64,000 nt of DNA, from contig NZ_SOFP01000072.1 of the NCBI RefSeq assembly GCF_004402785.1, positions 46,754-110,753 of the forward strand, given 5' to 3'. The notes below the pieces were generated by a model, which worked only from the letters and a program-made list of their open reading frames with translations, searched no databases and had not been told where the DNA came from. Below, piece after piece: positions 55,172 through 64,000 of this stretch; the first letter of the stretch is position 1, and the number at the start of each line of letters is the position of its first letter. The DNA is from Cryobacterium algoritolerans (GTDB taxonomy: Bacteria > Actinomycetota > Actinomycetes > Actinomycetales > Microbacteriaceae). The position numbers and the translations under genes are program-made.

Positions 55172-55229
55172 CCGGCCGACCAAGACTTTCCCCCAGCCAG
55201 GCCCCGCCCACCAGCCCTCTGAATCGTCC

Positions 55230-56912
55230 ATGCGCCCCCTCGACCCTCGGCTCCTCCGTTACGCGTCCGCCGCCCGGTGGTTCCTGCTGGTCGGGGCGGC
55301 GCTCGGCCTGGCCCAGACTCTGGTCGTGGTCGCATTCGCCTGGTTGCTGAGCCAGGCGATCAGCCTCGCCGTCGACGGGCACGGTCCGGCCGAACTCGCG
55401 CCCACGGTTGGCGCCCTCGCCGTTGTCGTCGTGGTCAGGGCGGCACTGGTCTGGCTGCTCGAGGTGGCCGCGAGCCGAGGCGCCGCGTCGGTCAAGAGCC
55501 AGTTGCGCTCGCGGGTGCTCGAGCGCCTTGCCGAGCGCGGCCCCGACTGGCTGGCCGGCACCCAGAGCGCCGGAGTGGCCACCCTCGTCGGGCAGGGCCT
55601 CGACGCCCTCGACAACTACTTCGCACGGTACCTGCCCCAGCTGCTGCTGGCCGGCATCGCCACCCCGATCCTCGTGCTGGTGATGCTCTGGCAGGACCTG
55701 CCGAGCGGCATCACCGTCATCGTGGTCCTTCCGTTCATCCCGCTGTTCATGGTGCTGATCGGCCAGGCGACCCAGGCCGTGCAGCGCGCGCAGTGGGACG
55801 CGCTGCAGCGGCTCGGTGTCGGTTTCCTCGACCTGGTCGGCGGGCTGGCCACGCTCAAGATCTTCGGCCGTGAGGCACGCCAGGCCGAGCGGGTGCGCAC
55901 CATCACGGAGGACTACCGCGGCCGCACGATGAAGGTGCTGCGGGTCTCCTTCCTGAGCGGTTTTGTGCTCGAGTTGGGCGCCAGCCTGTCGGTCGCCCTC
56001 GTCGCCGTGTCGATCGGTCTCCGCCTGGTCGACGGTTCCCTGCAGCTCGGCGTCGGCCTGTTCGTGCTGTTGCTGGCCCCGGAGGCCTTCCTCCCCGTAC
56101 GGCAGGTCGGGGCCCAGTTCCACGCGGCGGCCGACGGCCTAGCCGTCGCCGAGGACGTCTTCGCGATCCTTGACGACGAGTCCGCATCGCCTGCACGCCC
56201 CGCAGAAACGGTGGCCCTGATCCCGGCCTCGACCGGGCCGACGGATGCCGTCGCGCCCGTCCTCGATGCCCTGCGCTTCGACCGGGTCAGGGTCCGCCGA
56301 GCCGGCCGTGACGGCCCGGTCGGCCCGGTTGCCTCGGAGTTCACGGCGGTCTTCCGGGCGGGCCGGCTCGCGGTCATCCGCGGGGCGAGCGGCGCAGGCA
56401 AGTCGACCCTGGTCGCCGCCCTGCAGGGCTTCGTGCCCTTCGACGGTGAGATCAGTCTGGGGGACGCCGGGGTCATGCCCGGCACGCCGCGCCCCTGGCT
56501 GGCCTGGGCCGGTCAACGCCCGGGCCTGCTGGCCGGAACGATCGCCGACAACGTCTCGCTGGGAGAGGCATCCGTCGACCCGGCGCTGGTGCATCGTGCG
56601 CTCCGTGAGGCCGGGGCGGGGGAGCTTGACCCGGCCTCACGGCTCGGCGTCAACGGCGACGGGCTCTCCGGCGGGCAGGCCCAGCGGGTCGCGGTCGCGC
56701 GGGCCATCTACCGCGCCCGGCTGCACGGCTGCCGCGTGCTCGTGCTCGACGAGCCCAGTTCCGCACTCGACCCCGAGGCCGAGAAACGCTTGGTCACCGG
56801 GCTCCGCCGTCTCGCAACCGACGGGCTCATCGTGATCGTGGTCAGCCACCGGCCGTTACTCCGCGACGCCGCGGACCAAGTCGTCGAACTGAACGGGCCC
56901 GCGCGTGTCTGA
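55230..56912 (+). CDS. cydD: Heterodimeric ABC exporter CydD
   Basis: A 560-residue half-transporter. Six membrane helices (residues ~10-310) are followed by a nucleotide-binding domain with Walker A GASGAGKST, signature LSGGQAQRVAVARAI and Walker B VLVLDEPSSALD. With CydC it is needed to assemble cytochrome bd, by exporting thiols such as cysteine and controlling haem. ATG at 55230. It overlaps cydC by eight bases. Confidence 0.95.
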   Translation: MRPLDPRLLRYASAARWFLLVGAALGLAQTLVVVAFAWLLSQAISLAVDGHGPAELAPTVGALAVVVVVRAALVWLLEVAASRGAASVKSQLRSRVLERLAERGPDWLAGTQSAGVATLVGQGLDALDNYFARYLPQLLLAGIATPILVLVMLWQDLPSGITVIVVLPFIPLFMVLIGQATQAVQRAQWDALQRLGVGFLDLVGGLATLKIFGREARQAERVRTITEDYRGRTMKVLRVSFLSGFVLELGASLSVALVAVSIGLRLVDGSLQLGVGLFVLLLAPEAFLPVRQVGAQFHAAADGLAVAEDVFAILDDESASPARPAETVALIPASTGPTDAVAPVLDALRFDRVRVRRAGRDGPVGPVASEFTAVFRAGRLAVIRGASGAGKSTLVAALQGFVPFDGEISLGDAGVMPGTPRPWLAWAGQRPGLLAGTIADNVSLGEASVDPALVHRALREAGAGELDPASRLGVNGDGLSGGQAQRVAVARAIYRARLHGCRVLVLDEPSSALDPEAEKRLVTGLRRLATDGLIVIVVSHRPLLRDAADQVVELNGPARV

Positions 56913-58671
56913 GTCGATCGCCCACGCGCCGGCCGGCACCCCGGCTGCCACGCTTCCCGGCACCCCTGCCGGTACGCCGCAGGCGCAGACCAGGCACGCC
57001 GGGGATACGACCGGGGCGATCCTGCGGCTGGCCCAGCCGCAGGCGCGCTGGTTCCTGCCCGGCCTGGCGGCCGGGGTGGCCTCCATGCTCTCCGCTGTGG
57101 CCCTGCTCGCCACCTCGGCCTGGCTGATCACCCGGGCCGCCGAACAGCCGCCCATCCTCTATCTTTCGATGGCGGTTGTGGGCGTGCGGGCCTTCGCCCT
57201 GGGCCGGTCCGCCTTTCGCTACCTCGATCGGCTGAGCAGCCACGACGCGGCCTTCCGGCAGCTCTCCCTGCTGAGGGTTGGCGTGTTCTCCCGGATCGTC
57301 CCGTTGGCCCCGGCGGGGCTCGCCGACACCGGCAAGGGCGAGCTGCTCACCCGCCTCGTTCGTGACGTCGACGCCCTACAGGACCTGCCGCTGCGGGTCG
57401 TTCAGCCGCTCGCGACGGCCGGCATCCTCGCCGCCGTGAGCATCGTTGGTGTGTGGAGCGTGCTGCCGGCTGCCGGGCTCACCCTGCTGGTCAGCCTTGT
57501 CGTCGCGGGGGTGCTCGGCACGGTCGGCTCCGGTCTGATCGCCGCCCGTGCCGAGCGTGAGCTGGCCCCGATGCGCGGCAACCTCACCGGCCAGGTGCTC
57601 GAGGTTGTCGAGAACCTCGATGTGCTGACCGCGTTCGGCGCCCTGCCAGGGCGCCTCACCGCCCTCCAACGGGCCGACGACCTCCTCAGGCAGGCGACCC
57701 TCCGCCGGTCCCTGGGCGTCGGCGTGCAGGGCGCTGTGCTGTCGCTGTTCGCGGGAGCCGCCACGGTCGTCGCCCTTTTTATCGGAATTCCCGCCCTTGC
57801 CGCTCATGAGGCCGGCGGCCTGGCCGGCCCGGCCTTCGCCGTGATCGTGCTCGTGCCGATGGCCGTCTTCGAGGTGTTCGGCATGGTCCCGGCCGCGCTC
57901 GGAGCGTGGCGTGAGGTGCGCTCCAGCGCCGAGCGAGTCGCCACGGCGGTGCCGGCGGCGATCCCGGTCGAGATCCCGGTCGAGATCCCGGTCGAGGGCG
58001 GCACCGTGAGGACCAGGGGGGAGCGCGCTCCCGTCGTCGAACTGAGCGACCTCGGTGCGAGCTGGCCGGGCGCGACCGCTCCGGCCGTCACGGGGGTCTC
58101 CCTGCGGCTCGGCCCGGGCGACCGGATACATCTGGCCGGTCCGAGTGGCGCAGGCAAGACGACCCTCGCGCAGGCGCTGGTGCGTTTCCTCGACTACACC
58201 GGGTCGTACACGATTGACGGAGTCGAAGCCCGCCTGCTGTCCCCGTCCGAGGTGCGCGCGGTGGTCGGGCTCTGCGAGCAGCGACCGTGGCTGTTCGACG
58301 ACAGCATCCGTCAGAACCTGCTGTTCGCCAGGGACACCGCGACCGACGAGGAACTGCTGGCCGTGCTCGGTCGGGTGGGCCTGGCCGGGTGGGCGGCGGA
58401 GCGCGGCGGCCTGGCCGCCAGGGTCGGCGAACGCGGGGCGCTGGTTTCGGGAGGTCAGGCCCAGCGGATCGCCCTCGCCCGGGCGCTGCTGGCCGACTTC
58501 CCGGTGCTCGTGGTCGACGAACCCACCGCCAACGTGGACGAGGAGACGGGAGACCGGCTCGTGCGGGACATCCTGGCCACGGCCGCCGAAGACGGCCGAG
58601 CGGTGCTGCTGATCTCCCACACGCCCGTCCCCGACGAACTCATCACGGCCCGGGTCACCCTCGCCGGTTAG
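56905..58671 (+). CDS. cydC: Heterodimeric ABC exporter CydC
   Basis: A 588-residue half-transporter, partner of CydD. After a ~35-residue Ala/Pro/Gly-rich N-terminus come six helices, then the nucleotide-binding domain with Walker A GPSGAGKTT, signature VSGGQAQRIALARAL and Walker B VLVVDEPTANVD. A 12-bp repeat encoding IPVE three times sits in the linker between membrane and ATPase domains. GTG at 56905 overlaps cydD. The canonical actinobacterial cydABDC order, separate CydD and CydC, is kept (some Actinobacteria fuse them). Confidence 0.94.
   Translation: MSESIAHAPAGTPAATLPGTPAGTPQAQTRHAGDTTGAILRLAQPQARWFLPGLAAGVASMLSAVALLATSAWLITRAAEQPPILYLSMAVVGVRAFALGRSAFRYLDRLSSHDAAFRQLSLLRVGVFSRIVPLAPAGLADTGKGELLTRLVRDVDALQDLPLRVVQPLATAGILAAVSIVGVWSVLPAAGLTLLVSLVVAGVLGTVGSGLIAARAERELAPMRGNLTGQVLEVVENLDVLTAFGALPGRLTALQRADDLLRQATLRRSLGVGVQGAVLSLFAGAATVVALFIGIPALAAHEAGGLAGPAFAVIVLVPMAVFEVFGMVPAALGAWREVRSSAERVATAVPAAIPVEIPVEIPVEGGTVRTRGERAPVVELSDLGASWPGATAPAVTGVSLRLGPGDRIHLAGPSGAGKTTLAQALVRFLDYTGSYTIDGVEARLLSPSEVRAVVGLCEQRPWLFDDSIRQNLLFARDTATDEELLAVLGRVGLAGWAAERGGLAARVGERGALVSGGQAQRIALARALLADFPVLVVDEPTANVDEETGDRLVRDILATAAEDGRAVLLISHTPVPDELITARVTLAG
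57961..57996. repeat. In-frame 12-bp tandem repeat (x3) in cydC
   Basis: ATCCCGGTCGAG occurs three times without mismatch at 57961-57972, 57973-57984 and 57985-57996. It encodes IPVE repeats in the linker between the membrane domain and the ATPase domain. Confidence 0.95.
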
Positions 58672-58722
58672 GGCCTCGGATTGTGGCGCGACGTCAGAGC
58701 CCTTCGCACCTAGGCTGGGGGC

Positions 58723-60270
58723 GTGCCAGCTCCGATCCGACGATTCCCCCTGCCCGGCTGGTGGGACCCGGCGTTCGTCTACCTCACCCTCCATCGGTCC
58801 TGCACCCACTCCTTCTGGCTCGACGCGGGCGTCTCCGCGCGGGACGGCTTCAGCTACCTCGGCGCCGCGGATGCCTCGTCCCGCTTCGTGACCGCGTCGG
58901 TGCCGGAGGGCACCGTGACGGTGACATTCCCCTGGGCCGGGCCAGGCCCAGGCGCCGAGGCCGTGACCCTGCCGGCGACGATCTTCGAGTTCCTGCGTGA
59001 GGACCTGGCCGCGGCCAAGCGCGGTGGATCCGACGAGGATCCAGGCGAGGACCTCTTCGAGGCCAGGGACTCCGTCGACGTCCGGGACGTGCCTCTGGCG
59101 GATGACGCGTCGCACAGCGGATTCCGGCTCGGTTGGGTCGGTTGGCTCGGCTACGAGCTCGGCGCCCAGACCGTCGGTGCGCCAGTGCACGACTCCCGCT
59201 ACCCCGACGCCGCGCTCCTGCAGGTCGACCGCGCGATCGAATTCGACCACGCCGCGCACACGGTCACCCTGCTCGTGCGCGCCGGGGCCGTCGCGGCGGA
59301 GCAGTGGGCGGCCGAGGTGCTCGCCGCCCTTCAGGCCGCAGCCGAGACATCCGCTTCTCAGGCCGAGGCCCCGGCCGGAATCCGGATCACCGTTCCGGGC
59401 GCGGCCGCGGCGAATTGGCGGCAGGATCCGGCCGGTTACGACGCCCTGATCCGGCACTGCCAGGCCTCGATCACCGCGGGCGACGCCTATCAGCTGTGCC
59501 TCACCAACGAGATCCGCGTCGCGGTGCACCCCGACCCGGTCGACGCCTACCTGGCCCTCCGTGCCGGGAGCCCCAGCCACCACGGCGGGCTGCTCCGGTT
59601 CGGCGACACGGCCCTGCTCAGCGCATCGCCCGAGCAGTTTCTCGCCGTCTCCCGCACCGGCCGGGTGAGCACCCGGCCGATCAAGGGCACCCGGCGACGC
59701 TCGACCGGGATCGCCCGCGACCTGGCCCTCCGCACCGAGCTGGAGACCAGCGGCAAGGAACGCGCCGAGAACCTGATGATCGTCGACCTGATGCGCAACG
59801 ACCTGGGCCGCATCGCCGAACTCGGCTCGGTCGCGGTGACCCAGCTGCTCGACGTTGAAAGCTACGCGCACGTGCATCAGCTGGTCAGCACGGTGGAGGC
59901 GCGCCTCGCCGCCGGGCTGACCGGAGTGGATGCCGTGGAATCCTGTTTCCCGGCCGGCTCGATGACGGGCGTGCCCAAGCCGAGCGCCATGGGCATCCTC
60001 GACCGGCTCGAAGGCGGTCCGCGCGGAATCTACTCCGGCGCGTTCGGCTACTTCGGCTTCGACGGCGCCGTCGACCTGGCCATGGTCATCCGCAGCATCG
60101 TGATCGACCCCGACGGAGCGTCCATCGGCACCGGCGGCGGCATCACGGCACTGTCCGACCCGGCCGAGGAGATCGAGGAGACCCGAATCAAGGCCGCTGC
60201 CCTGCTCGACGTGCTCGGCGCCACGAAATCCCCGCGCGCAACGCCGGCCGGCCAGGATTTAGTAACCTAG
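58723..60270 (+). CDS. pabB: Aminodeoxychorismate synthase component I
   Basis: A 515-residue chorismate-utilising enzyme. The family motifs [59 protein letters not shown] and IGTGGGIT are intact. The position that separates PabB from anthranilate synthase reads PIKGT, with K321 as in PabB, where TrpE has PIAGT. It would make 4-amino-4-deoxychorismate from chorismate for folate, using ammonia from a PabA subunit encoded elsewhere. No glutaminase or PabC lyase gene is adjacent. GTG at 58723. Confidence 0.9.
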   Translation: MPAPIRRFPLPGWWDPAFVYLTLHRSCTHSFWLDAGVSARDGFSYLGAADASSRFVTASVPEGTVTVTFPWAGPGPGAEAVTLPATIFEFLREDLAAAKRGGSDEDPGEDLFEARDSVDVRDVPLADDASHSGFRLGWVGWLGYELGAQTVGAPVHDSRYPDAALLQVDRAIEFDHAAHTVTLLVRAGAVAAEQWAAEVLAALQAAAETSASQAEAPAGIRITVPGAAAANWRQDPAGYDALIRHCQASITAGDAYQLCLTNEIRVAVHPDPVDAYLALRAGSPSHHGGLLRFGDTALLSASPEQFLAVSRTGRVSTRPIKGTRRRSTGIARDLALRTELETSGKERAENLMIVDLMRNDLGRIAELGSVAVTQLLDVESYAHVHQLVSTVEARLAAGLTGVDAVESCFPAGSMTGVPKPSAMGILDRLEGGPRGIYSGAFGYFGFDGAVDLAMVIRSIVIDPDGASIGTGGGITALSDPAEEIEETRIKAAALLDVLGATKSPRATPAGQDLVT

Positions 60271-60341
60271 AACCCTGGACGACGCCTGCGGGCGCCCTTT
60301 TGCCTGAGATGGCGCAATCCCACCGCAACGAAGAGAGTCAC

Positions 60342-62924
60342 GTGGCACACGAGCACGACCACACGCCCACCGGCGCCCACCGCGAGGAAGAAATCTACGA
60401 TTTCGCCGCCATTCAGGCCAAGTGGCAGCCGATCTGGGAAGAACTCGAGCCGTTCCGCACGGACGACCCGGACGACACCCGCCCGCGCAAGTATGTGCTC
60501 GACATGTTCCCGTACCCCTCCGGCGACCTGCACATGGGCCACGCCGAGGTCTACGCCCTCGGTGACATCGTCGCCCGGTACTGGCGCCAGCAGGGCTTCA
60601 ACGTGCTGCACCCGATCGGCTGGGACTCCTTCGGCCTGCCCGCCGAGAACGCGGCGATCAAACGCGGCATCGACCCGCGCGGCTGGACCTACGACAATAT
60701 CGCCCAGCAGAAGAAGAGCATGAAGCTCTACGCGGCATCCTTCGACTGGTCGCGCGAACTGCACACGAGCGACCCCGAATATTACAAGTGGAACCAGTGG
60801 CTGTTCCTCCAGCTGTACAAGAAGGGTCTCGCCTACCGCAAGGACAGCTGGGTCAACTGGGACCCGGTGGACCAGACCGTGCTCGCCAACGAGCAGGTGC
60901 TCGCCGATGGCACCTCCGAACGAAGCGGCGCCGTGGTGGTCAAGAAGAAGCTCACCCAGTGGTACTTCAAGATCACCGACTACGCCGACCGCCTGCTCGA
61001 CGACCTCAACCAGCTCGAAGGCACCTGGCCGGCCAAGGTGCTGAACATGCAGCGCAACTGGATCGGCCGCTCGATCGGCGCCGATGTCGACTTTGTGATC
61101 GAGGGCCGCGAGGAGCGCGTCAGCGTCTTCACGACCCGGCCGGACACGCTCTTCGGCGCGACCTTCATGGTCGTCGCCCCCGACGCAGACCTGGCCGCCG
61201 AACTCGTCGCCGACGCCTCCCCCGAGGTGAAGGCGCGGTTCCAGGAGTACCTGGTGAAAGTGCAGAACAGCACCGAGATCGAACGGCAGGCCACCGACCG
61301 GGAGAAGACGGGCGTCTTCCTCGAGCGCTACGCGATCAACCCGATCAACGGCGAACGTCTTCCGATCTGGGCCGCGGACTACGTGCTCGCCGACTACGGC
61401 CACGGCGCGGTGATGGCCGTGCCCGCCCACGACCAGCGTGACCTCGACTTTGCCCGCCGTTTCGACCTTCCCGTGATCGTCGTCGTCGACACGACGGCCC
61501 CGGTCACCGGCATGATCCCCGTGATAACGCCGGGGATGCTCGACGGCACCGAGGAGCTCCCCAGGCTCGACCCCGTCGCGACCGGGATCGCCCTCGCCGG
61601 CGAGGGCAGGCTGATCAACTCGGGCGCTCTCAACGGGCTCAGCAAGAACACCGCGATCAAGCGCATCATCGACCAACTGACCGCTGACGGTACCGGCCGC
61701 GCCGCTAAGAACTACCGGCTGCGCGACTGGCTGATTTCCCGCCAGCGCTACTGGGGCACCCCGATCCCGATCATCCACGGCCAGGATGGTGCCGAGATCC
61801 CCGTGCCGGAAGACCAGCTGCCCGTGCTGCTGCCGCCCACCGACGGCCTCGACCTCAAGCCCAAGGGCACCTCACCCCTCGGCGGCGCGACCGACTGGGT
61901 CAACGTGCCCAACCCGATCGACGGAACCCCGGCGCGCCGCGACGCGGACACCATGGACACCTTCGTGGACAGCTCCTGGTACTTCCTCCGGTTCCTCGAC
62001 CCGAACGACGACAGCCGGGCGTTCGATCCGAAGGAAGCCGAGAAGTGGGCGCCCGTCGACCAGTATGTCGGCGGCGTCGAGCACGCCATCCTGCATCTGC
62101 TCTACGCCCGGTTCATGACCAAGGTGCTGTTCGACCTTGGCTATGTCTCCTTCACCGAGCCGTTCACCGCCCTGCTCAACCAGGGTATGGTCATCCTCGA
62201 CGGCGCGAAGATGTCCAAGAGCCGCGGTAACGTCGTCTACTTCACGGAGGAGGTCGACCGTTTCGGAGTCGACGCCGTACGCCTGTCGATGGCATTCGCC
62301 GGCCCGCCCGAAGATGACATCGACTGGGCGGATGTCTCGCCCGTCGGCTCCGCCAAGTTCCTCGCCCGCGCGTGGCGGATGGCCAGGGACGTCACGAGCG
62401 AGCCGGACATCCGTTGGAAGACCGGAGACGCCGCCCTGCGCCGGGTCACCCATCGCTTCCTCGCCGACGCGCCGGGCCTGATCGAGTCGTTCAAGTTCAA
62501 CGTGGTCGTCGCCCGCCTGATGGAGCTCGTCAACGCCACCCGCAAGGTCATCGACACGGGAGCCGGCCCCGCCGACGCCGCCGTTCGTGAGGCGGCTGAG
62601 GCCACCGCGATGGTTCTGAATCTGTTTGCGCCGTATGCCGCCGAAGACATGTGGCAGCGGCTTGGTTACGAACCCTGCGTTGCTCTCGTCCAGTGGCGCA
62701 AGGCCGACCTGACCCTGCTCGTGGAGGAGTCGGTGACCGCCGTCGTCCAGGTCGACGGCAAGGTGCGGGAACGCCTGGAAATCTCGCCGAAGATCCCCGG
62801 CGACGAACTGGAACGCCTGGCGCGTGCGTCGGCTCCGGTGATCAAGGCAATCGGTGACCGTGAGATCGTGCACGTGATCGTGCGAGCTCCCCGCCTGGTC
62901 AGCATCGTGACCCGCATGGTCTGA
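60342..62924 (+). CDS. leuS: Leucyl-tRNA synthetase
   Basis: An 860-residue class I aminoacyl-tRNA synthetase. The HIGH-type motif is HMGH in [18 protein letters not shown], the editing domain contains [19 protein letters not shown], and [10 protein letters not shown] is the second catalytic motif. The C-terminal domain includes [13 protein letters not shown]. The GTG at 60342 has GAAGAG close upstream; an ATG at 60309 is open but lacks a ribosome site. The N-terminal [15 protein letters not shown] extension is unusually His-rich. No T-box or leader-peptide attenuator is recognised upstream. Confidence 0.96.
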   Translation: MAHEHDHTPTGAHREEEIYDFAAIQAKWQPIWEELEPFRTDDPDDTRPRKYVLDMFPYPSGDLHMGHAEVYALGDIVARYWRQQGFNVLHPIGWDSFGLPAENAAIKRGIDPRGWTYDNIAQQKKSMKLYAASFDWSRELHTSDPEYYKWNQWLFLQLYKKGLAYRKDSWVNWDPVDQTVLANEQVLADGTSERSGAVVVKKKLTQWYFKITDYADRLLDDLNQLEGTWPAKVLNMQRNWIGRSIGADVDFVIEGREERVSVFTTRPDTLFGATFMVVAPDADLAAELVADASPEVKARFQEYLVKVQNSTEIERQATDREKTGVFLERYAINPINGERLPIWAADYVLADYGHGAVMAVPAHDQRDLDFARRFDLPVIVVVDTTAPVTGMIPVITPGMLDGTEELPRLDPVATGIALAGEGRLINSGALNGLSKNTAIKRIIDQLTADGTGRAAKNYRLRDWLISRQRYWGTPIPIIHGQDGAEIPVPEDQLPVLLPPTDGLDLKPKGTSPLGGATDWVNVPNPIDGTPARRDADTMDTFVDSSWYFLRFLDPNDDSRAFDPKEAEKWAPVDQYVGGVEHAILHLLYARFMTKVLFDLGYVSFTEPFTALLNQGMVILDGAKMSKSRGNVVYFTEEVDRFGVDAVRLSMAFAGPPEDDIDWADVSPVGSAKFLARAWRMARDVTSEPDIRWKTGDAALRRVTHRFLADAPGLIESFKFNVVVARLMELVNATRKVIDTGAGPADAAVREAAEATAMVLNLFAPYAAEDMWQRLGYEPCVALVQWRKADLTLLVEESVTAVVQVDGKVRERLEISPKIPGDELERLARASAPVIKAIGDREIVHVIVRAPRLVSIVTRMV

Positions 62925-63013
62925 CCTCGCCTCCACAGGGCCGGGATCCCGCAGTCTCACACCGCCTGGTCTGACCGCCCGGCAGGCTGAGCCGGGCGGT
63001 CTAGCCTGCCCGG

Positions 63014-63799
63014 ATGGAGCCTGAACCGGCCACAGCGGCGCTCTCGCGCCTGGTTCGTCCGGCGCGCCGCGACCGCCGTGCCCGGATTCGGATCGGGGTC
63101 GGCGCCGCGGTCGTGCTGCTCCTCGCGGCCCTGGCCACCGCCGTCGTCATCTCGGCGGTTGGCGGGCAGGCCACCCACCGGGTGATCTCTCCGGGTGGGT
63201 CCGGACAGGCCGGCGGGTCCGGACAGGCCGGCGGGTCCGGACAGGCTGGCGGGTCCGGACAGGCTGGCGGATCCGGCGGAACCTTGCCCGGTGGATCCTC
63301 GTCCGGCGCATCCTCGGCGAATGCCGACCCGCAGCGCCCGACGTCGGCACCGGGGGCGATCATCTTCGTTCATGTGCTCGGGGCGGTGCGCCGGCCGGGG
63401 CTGTTCGAGCTCAGCGCCGGCGCGCGGGTGATGGACGCGGTGGCGGCTGCCGGGGGCCTGATTGAGACGGCGGACCCGGCCGGGGCCAACCTGGCCAGGC
63501 GGCTCAGCGATGGAGAGCAGCTCTACCTTCCCGAGGTCGGCGAGGCGCCGGCCGGGCCGCCGGTGGCATCCGGGGGAGCGGCCGGGGTCGGCGGCGCGGT
63601 GTCCGGCCAGAAAGTGAACCTGAACACGGCCACGGTGACCGAGCTCGACACACTCCCGCGGATCGGACCGTTGATGGCCCAGCGGATCATCGACTACCGG
63701 GAGGCGAATGGGCCGTTCGCCGCCGTCGACGACCTGCGCAACGTCACCGGGATCGGCGACAAGACCTTCGACGGTTTGAAGGAGCTGATCACGGTATGA
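63014..63799 (+). CDS. comEA: ComEA-like competence DNA-binding protein
   Basis: A 261-residue membrane-anchored DNA receptor. One membrane helix (VVLLLAALATAVVISAV) follows a basic start. A Gly/Ser/Gln repeat region then leads to an SLBB domain (IFVHVLGAVRRPGLFEL) and a C-terminal double helix-hairpin-helix DNA-binding domain: VNLNTATVTELDTLPRIGPLMAQRIIDYRE is seen as LNTATVTELDTLPRIG and the final FDGLKELITV. In competent bacteria ComEA binds incoming DNA. ATG at 63014; its stop overlaps the comEC start (ATGA). Confidence 0.94.
   Translation: MEPEPATAALSRLVRPARRDRRARIRIGVGAAVVLLLAALATAVVISAVGGQATHRVISPGGSGQAGGSGQAGGSGQAGGSGQAGGSGGTLPGGSSSGASSANADPQRPTSAPGAIIFVHVLGAVRRPGLFELSAGARVMDAVAAAGGLIETADPAGANLARRLSDGEQLYLPEVGEAPAGPPVASGGAAGVGGAVSGQKVNLNTATVTELDTLPRIGPLMAQRIIDYREANGPFAAVDDLRNVTGIGDKTFDGLKELITV
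63194..63265. repeat. In-frame 18-bp tandem repeat (x4) in comEA
   Basis: Units at 63194-63211, 63212-63229, 63230-63247 and 63248-63265 encode GGSGQA; the third-position changes (GGT/GGC, GCC/GCT) show slight decay, and a partial GGSGG follows. It forms a flexible linker between the membrane anchor and the SLBB domain. Confidence 0.95.
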
Positions 63800-64000
63800 C
63801 CGTCGATCTGCGTCTGGTCGGTGCGGCCGTTGCGGCTTGGCTGGCGTCCTGGTTACTCACGGGCGCGCCCGGTTGGGCGGTGGGCAGCCAGCTCGTCCTG
63901 TGGCCAGCCGCCGCGGCCGCGTTGGCCGTGCTCGTCGCAGCGCGTGGGGCACGGGCGCAAGGGGTCCCGGCGCGCAGGGTGCCGGCGCGCAGGGTGCCGG
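63796..64000 (+). CDS. comEC: ComEC/Rec2 DNA-uptake channel, N-terminal fragment
   Basis: The first 68 codons of a gene that runs off the window. Two hydrophobic segments (LVGAAVAAWLASWLL and VLWPAAAAALAVLVAA) fit the start of ComEC, the membrane channel that imports single-stranded DNA. Identity rests on position directly after comEA (ATG overlaps its TGA) and on the hydrophobic profile. The visible end contains a 15-bp repeat encoding VPARR. Confidence 0.8.
   Translation, partial: MTVDLRLVGAAVAAWLASWLLTGAPGWAVGSQLVLWPAAAAALAVLVAARGARAQGVPARRVPARRVP
63971..64000. repeat. In-frame 15-bp tandem repeat at the comEC 5' end
   Basis: CGCGCAGGGTGCCGG occurs twice (63971-63985, 63986-64000), with a degenerate copy just before (63956-63970), and may continue beyond the window. 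It encodes VPARR between the second hydrophobic segment and the rest of the protein. Confidence 0.9.

Noticed and set aside
57376..59877. An 833-codon open frame on the - strand
   Set aside because: It runs opposite cydC and pabB, both of which carry intact family motifs; the antisense product is low-complexity Gly/Arg/Asp.
58723..60270. Anthranilate synthase TrpE
   Set aside because: The distinguishing position reads PIKGT (PabB-like lysine), not PIAGT, and no trp genes are nearby.
60300..60341. TPP-riboswitch-like CTGAGA or T-box upstream of leuS
   Set aside because: Only the six-base CTGAGA is present, without the rest of the TPP fold, and no T-box or antiterminator sequence is seen.

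Overview
The window is 64 kb of a high-GC actinobacterial chromosome, almost entirely housekeeping genes. GTG and TTG starts are common, most genes are tightly packed with 1-11 base overlaps, and there is no tRNA, rRNA, insertion sequence, prophage or CRISPR array that I can see. Gene content and order point to the Microbacteriaceae (Cryobacterium/Leifsonia-like): an actinobacterial division and cell-wall cluster with mraZ, sepF, yggT and divIVA/wag31; a PASTA kinase next to a Rv2175c-like DNA-binding protein; and a MurE that lacks the start of the meso-diaminopimelate DNPR motif. This placement is inference from memory of related genomes, not a search result.

Layout. 1-4.9 kb: MerR-type regulator (cut by the left edge), a ParA-like ATPase and pyruvate carboxylase. 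5-12.1 kb: a second MinD/ParA-like ATPase, peptide deformylase, acyl-CoA synthetase, ROK sugar kinase, a PlsC acyltransferase and class II DAHP synthase. 12.3-17.8 kb: PASTA Ser/Thr kinase, LysM/lytic-transglycosylase-like protein, Rv2175c-like protein, polyprenyl diphosphate synthase and a DUF3040 protein. 18.0-36.8 kb: the division/cell-wall cluster mraZ-rsmH-ftsL-pbpB-murE-murF-mraY-murD-ftsW-murG-murC-ftsQ-ftsZ-yggS-sepF-yggT-divIVA-lspA, all on the + strand. 36.9-45.8 kb: rRNA pseudouridine synthase, dnaE, a second PlsC, flavin reductase (-), hisD, nrdR, pyrD. 45.9-51.1 kb: App1-type phosphatase (-), a TetR regulator and a four-gene osmoprotectant ABC importer. 51.2-58.7 kb: an M56 peptidase/BlaI pair divergent from cydABDC (cytochrome bd oxidase and its assembly exporter). 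58.7-64 kb: pabB, leuS, comEA and the start of comEC.

How it fits together. The central 24 kb makes and polymerises the peptidoglycan precursor (MurC-F, MraY, MurG, FtsW, PBP) and builds the divisome (FtsZ, FtsQ, FtsL, SepF, DivIVA). It starts with a textbook MraZ operator of three GTGGAG boxes at an exact 10-bp period, just after a strong terminator. The kinase island upstream probably senses cell-wall material through four extracellular PASTA domains. The cyd operon appears to be under BlaI control: two palindromic operators lie between blaI and cydA.

I did not find a clear undescribed system. The signals most worth a second look are small: a pair of related palindromic intergenic elements sharing a 15-mer (12.1 and 51.1 kb), the BlaI-type operators at the cydA promoter, the divergent MurE specificity motif, and short perfect tandem repeats found both just after stop codons (28 bp x4, 13 bp x5, 13 bp x2) and in frame in linker or low-complexity parts of proteins.
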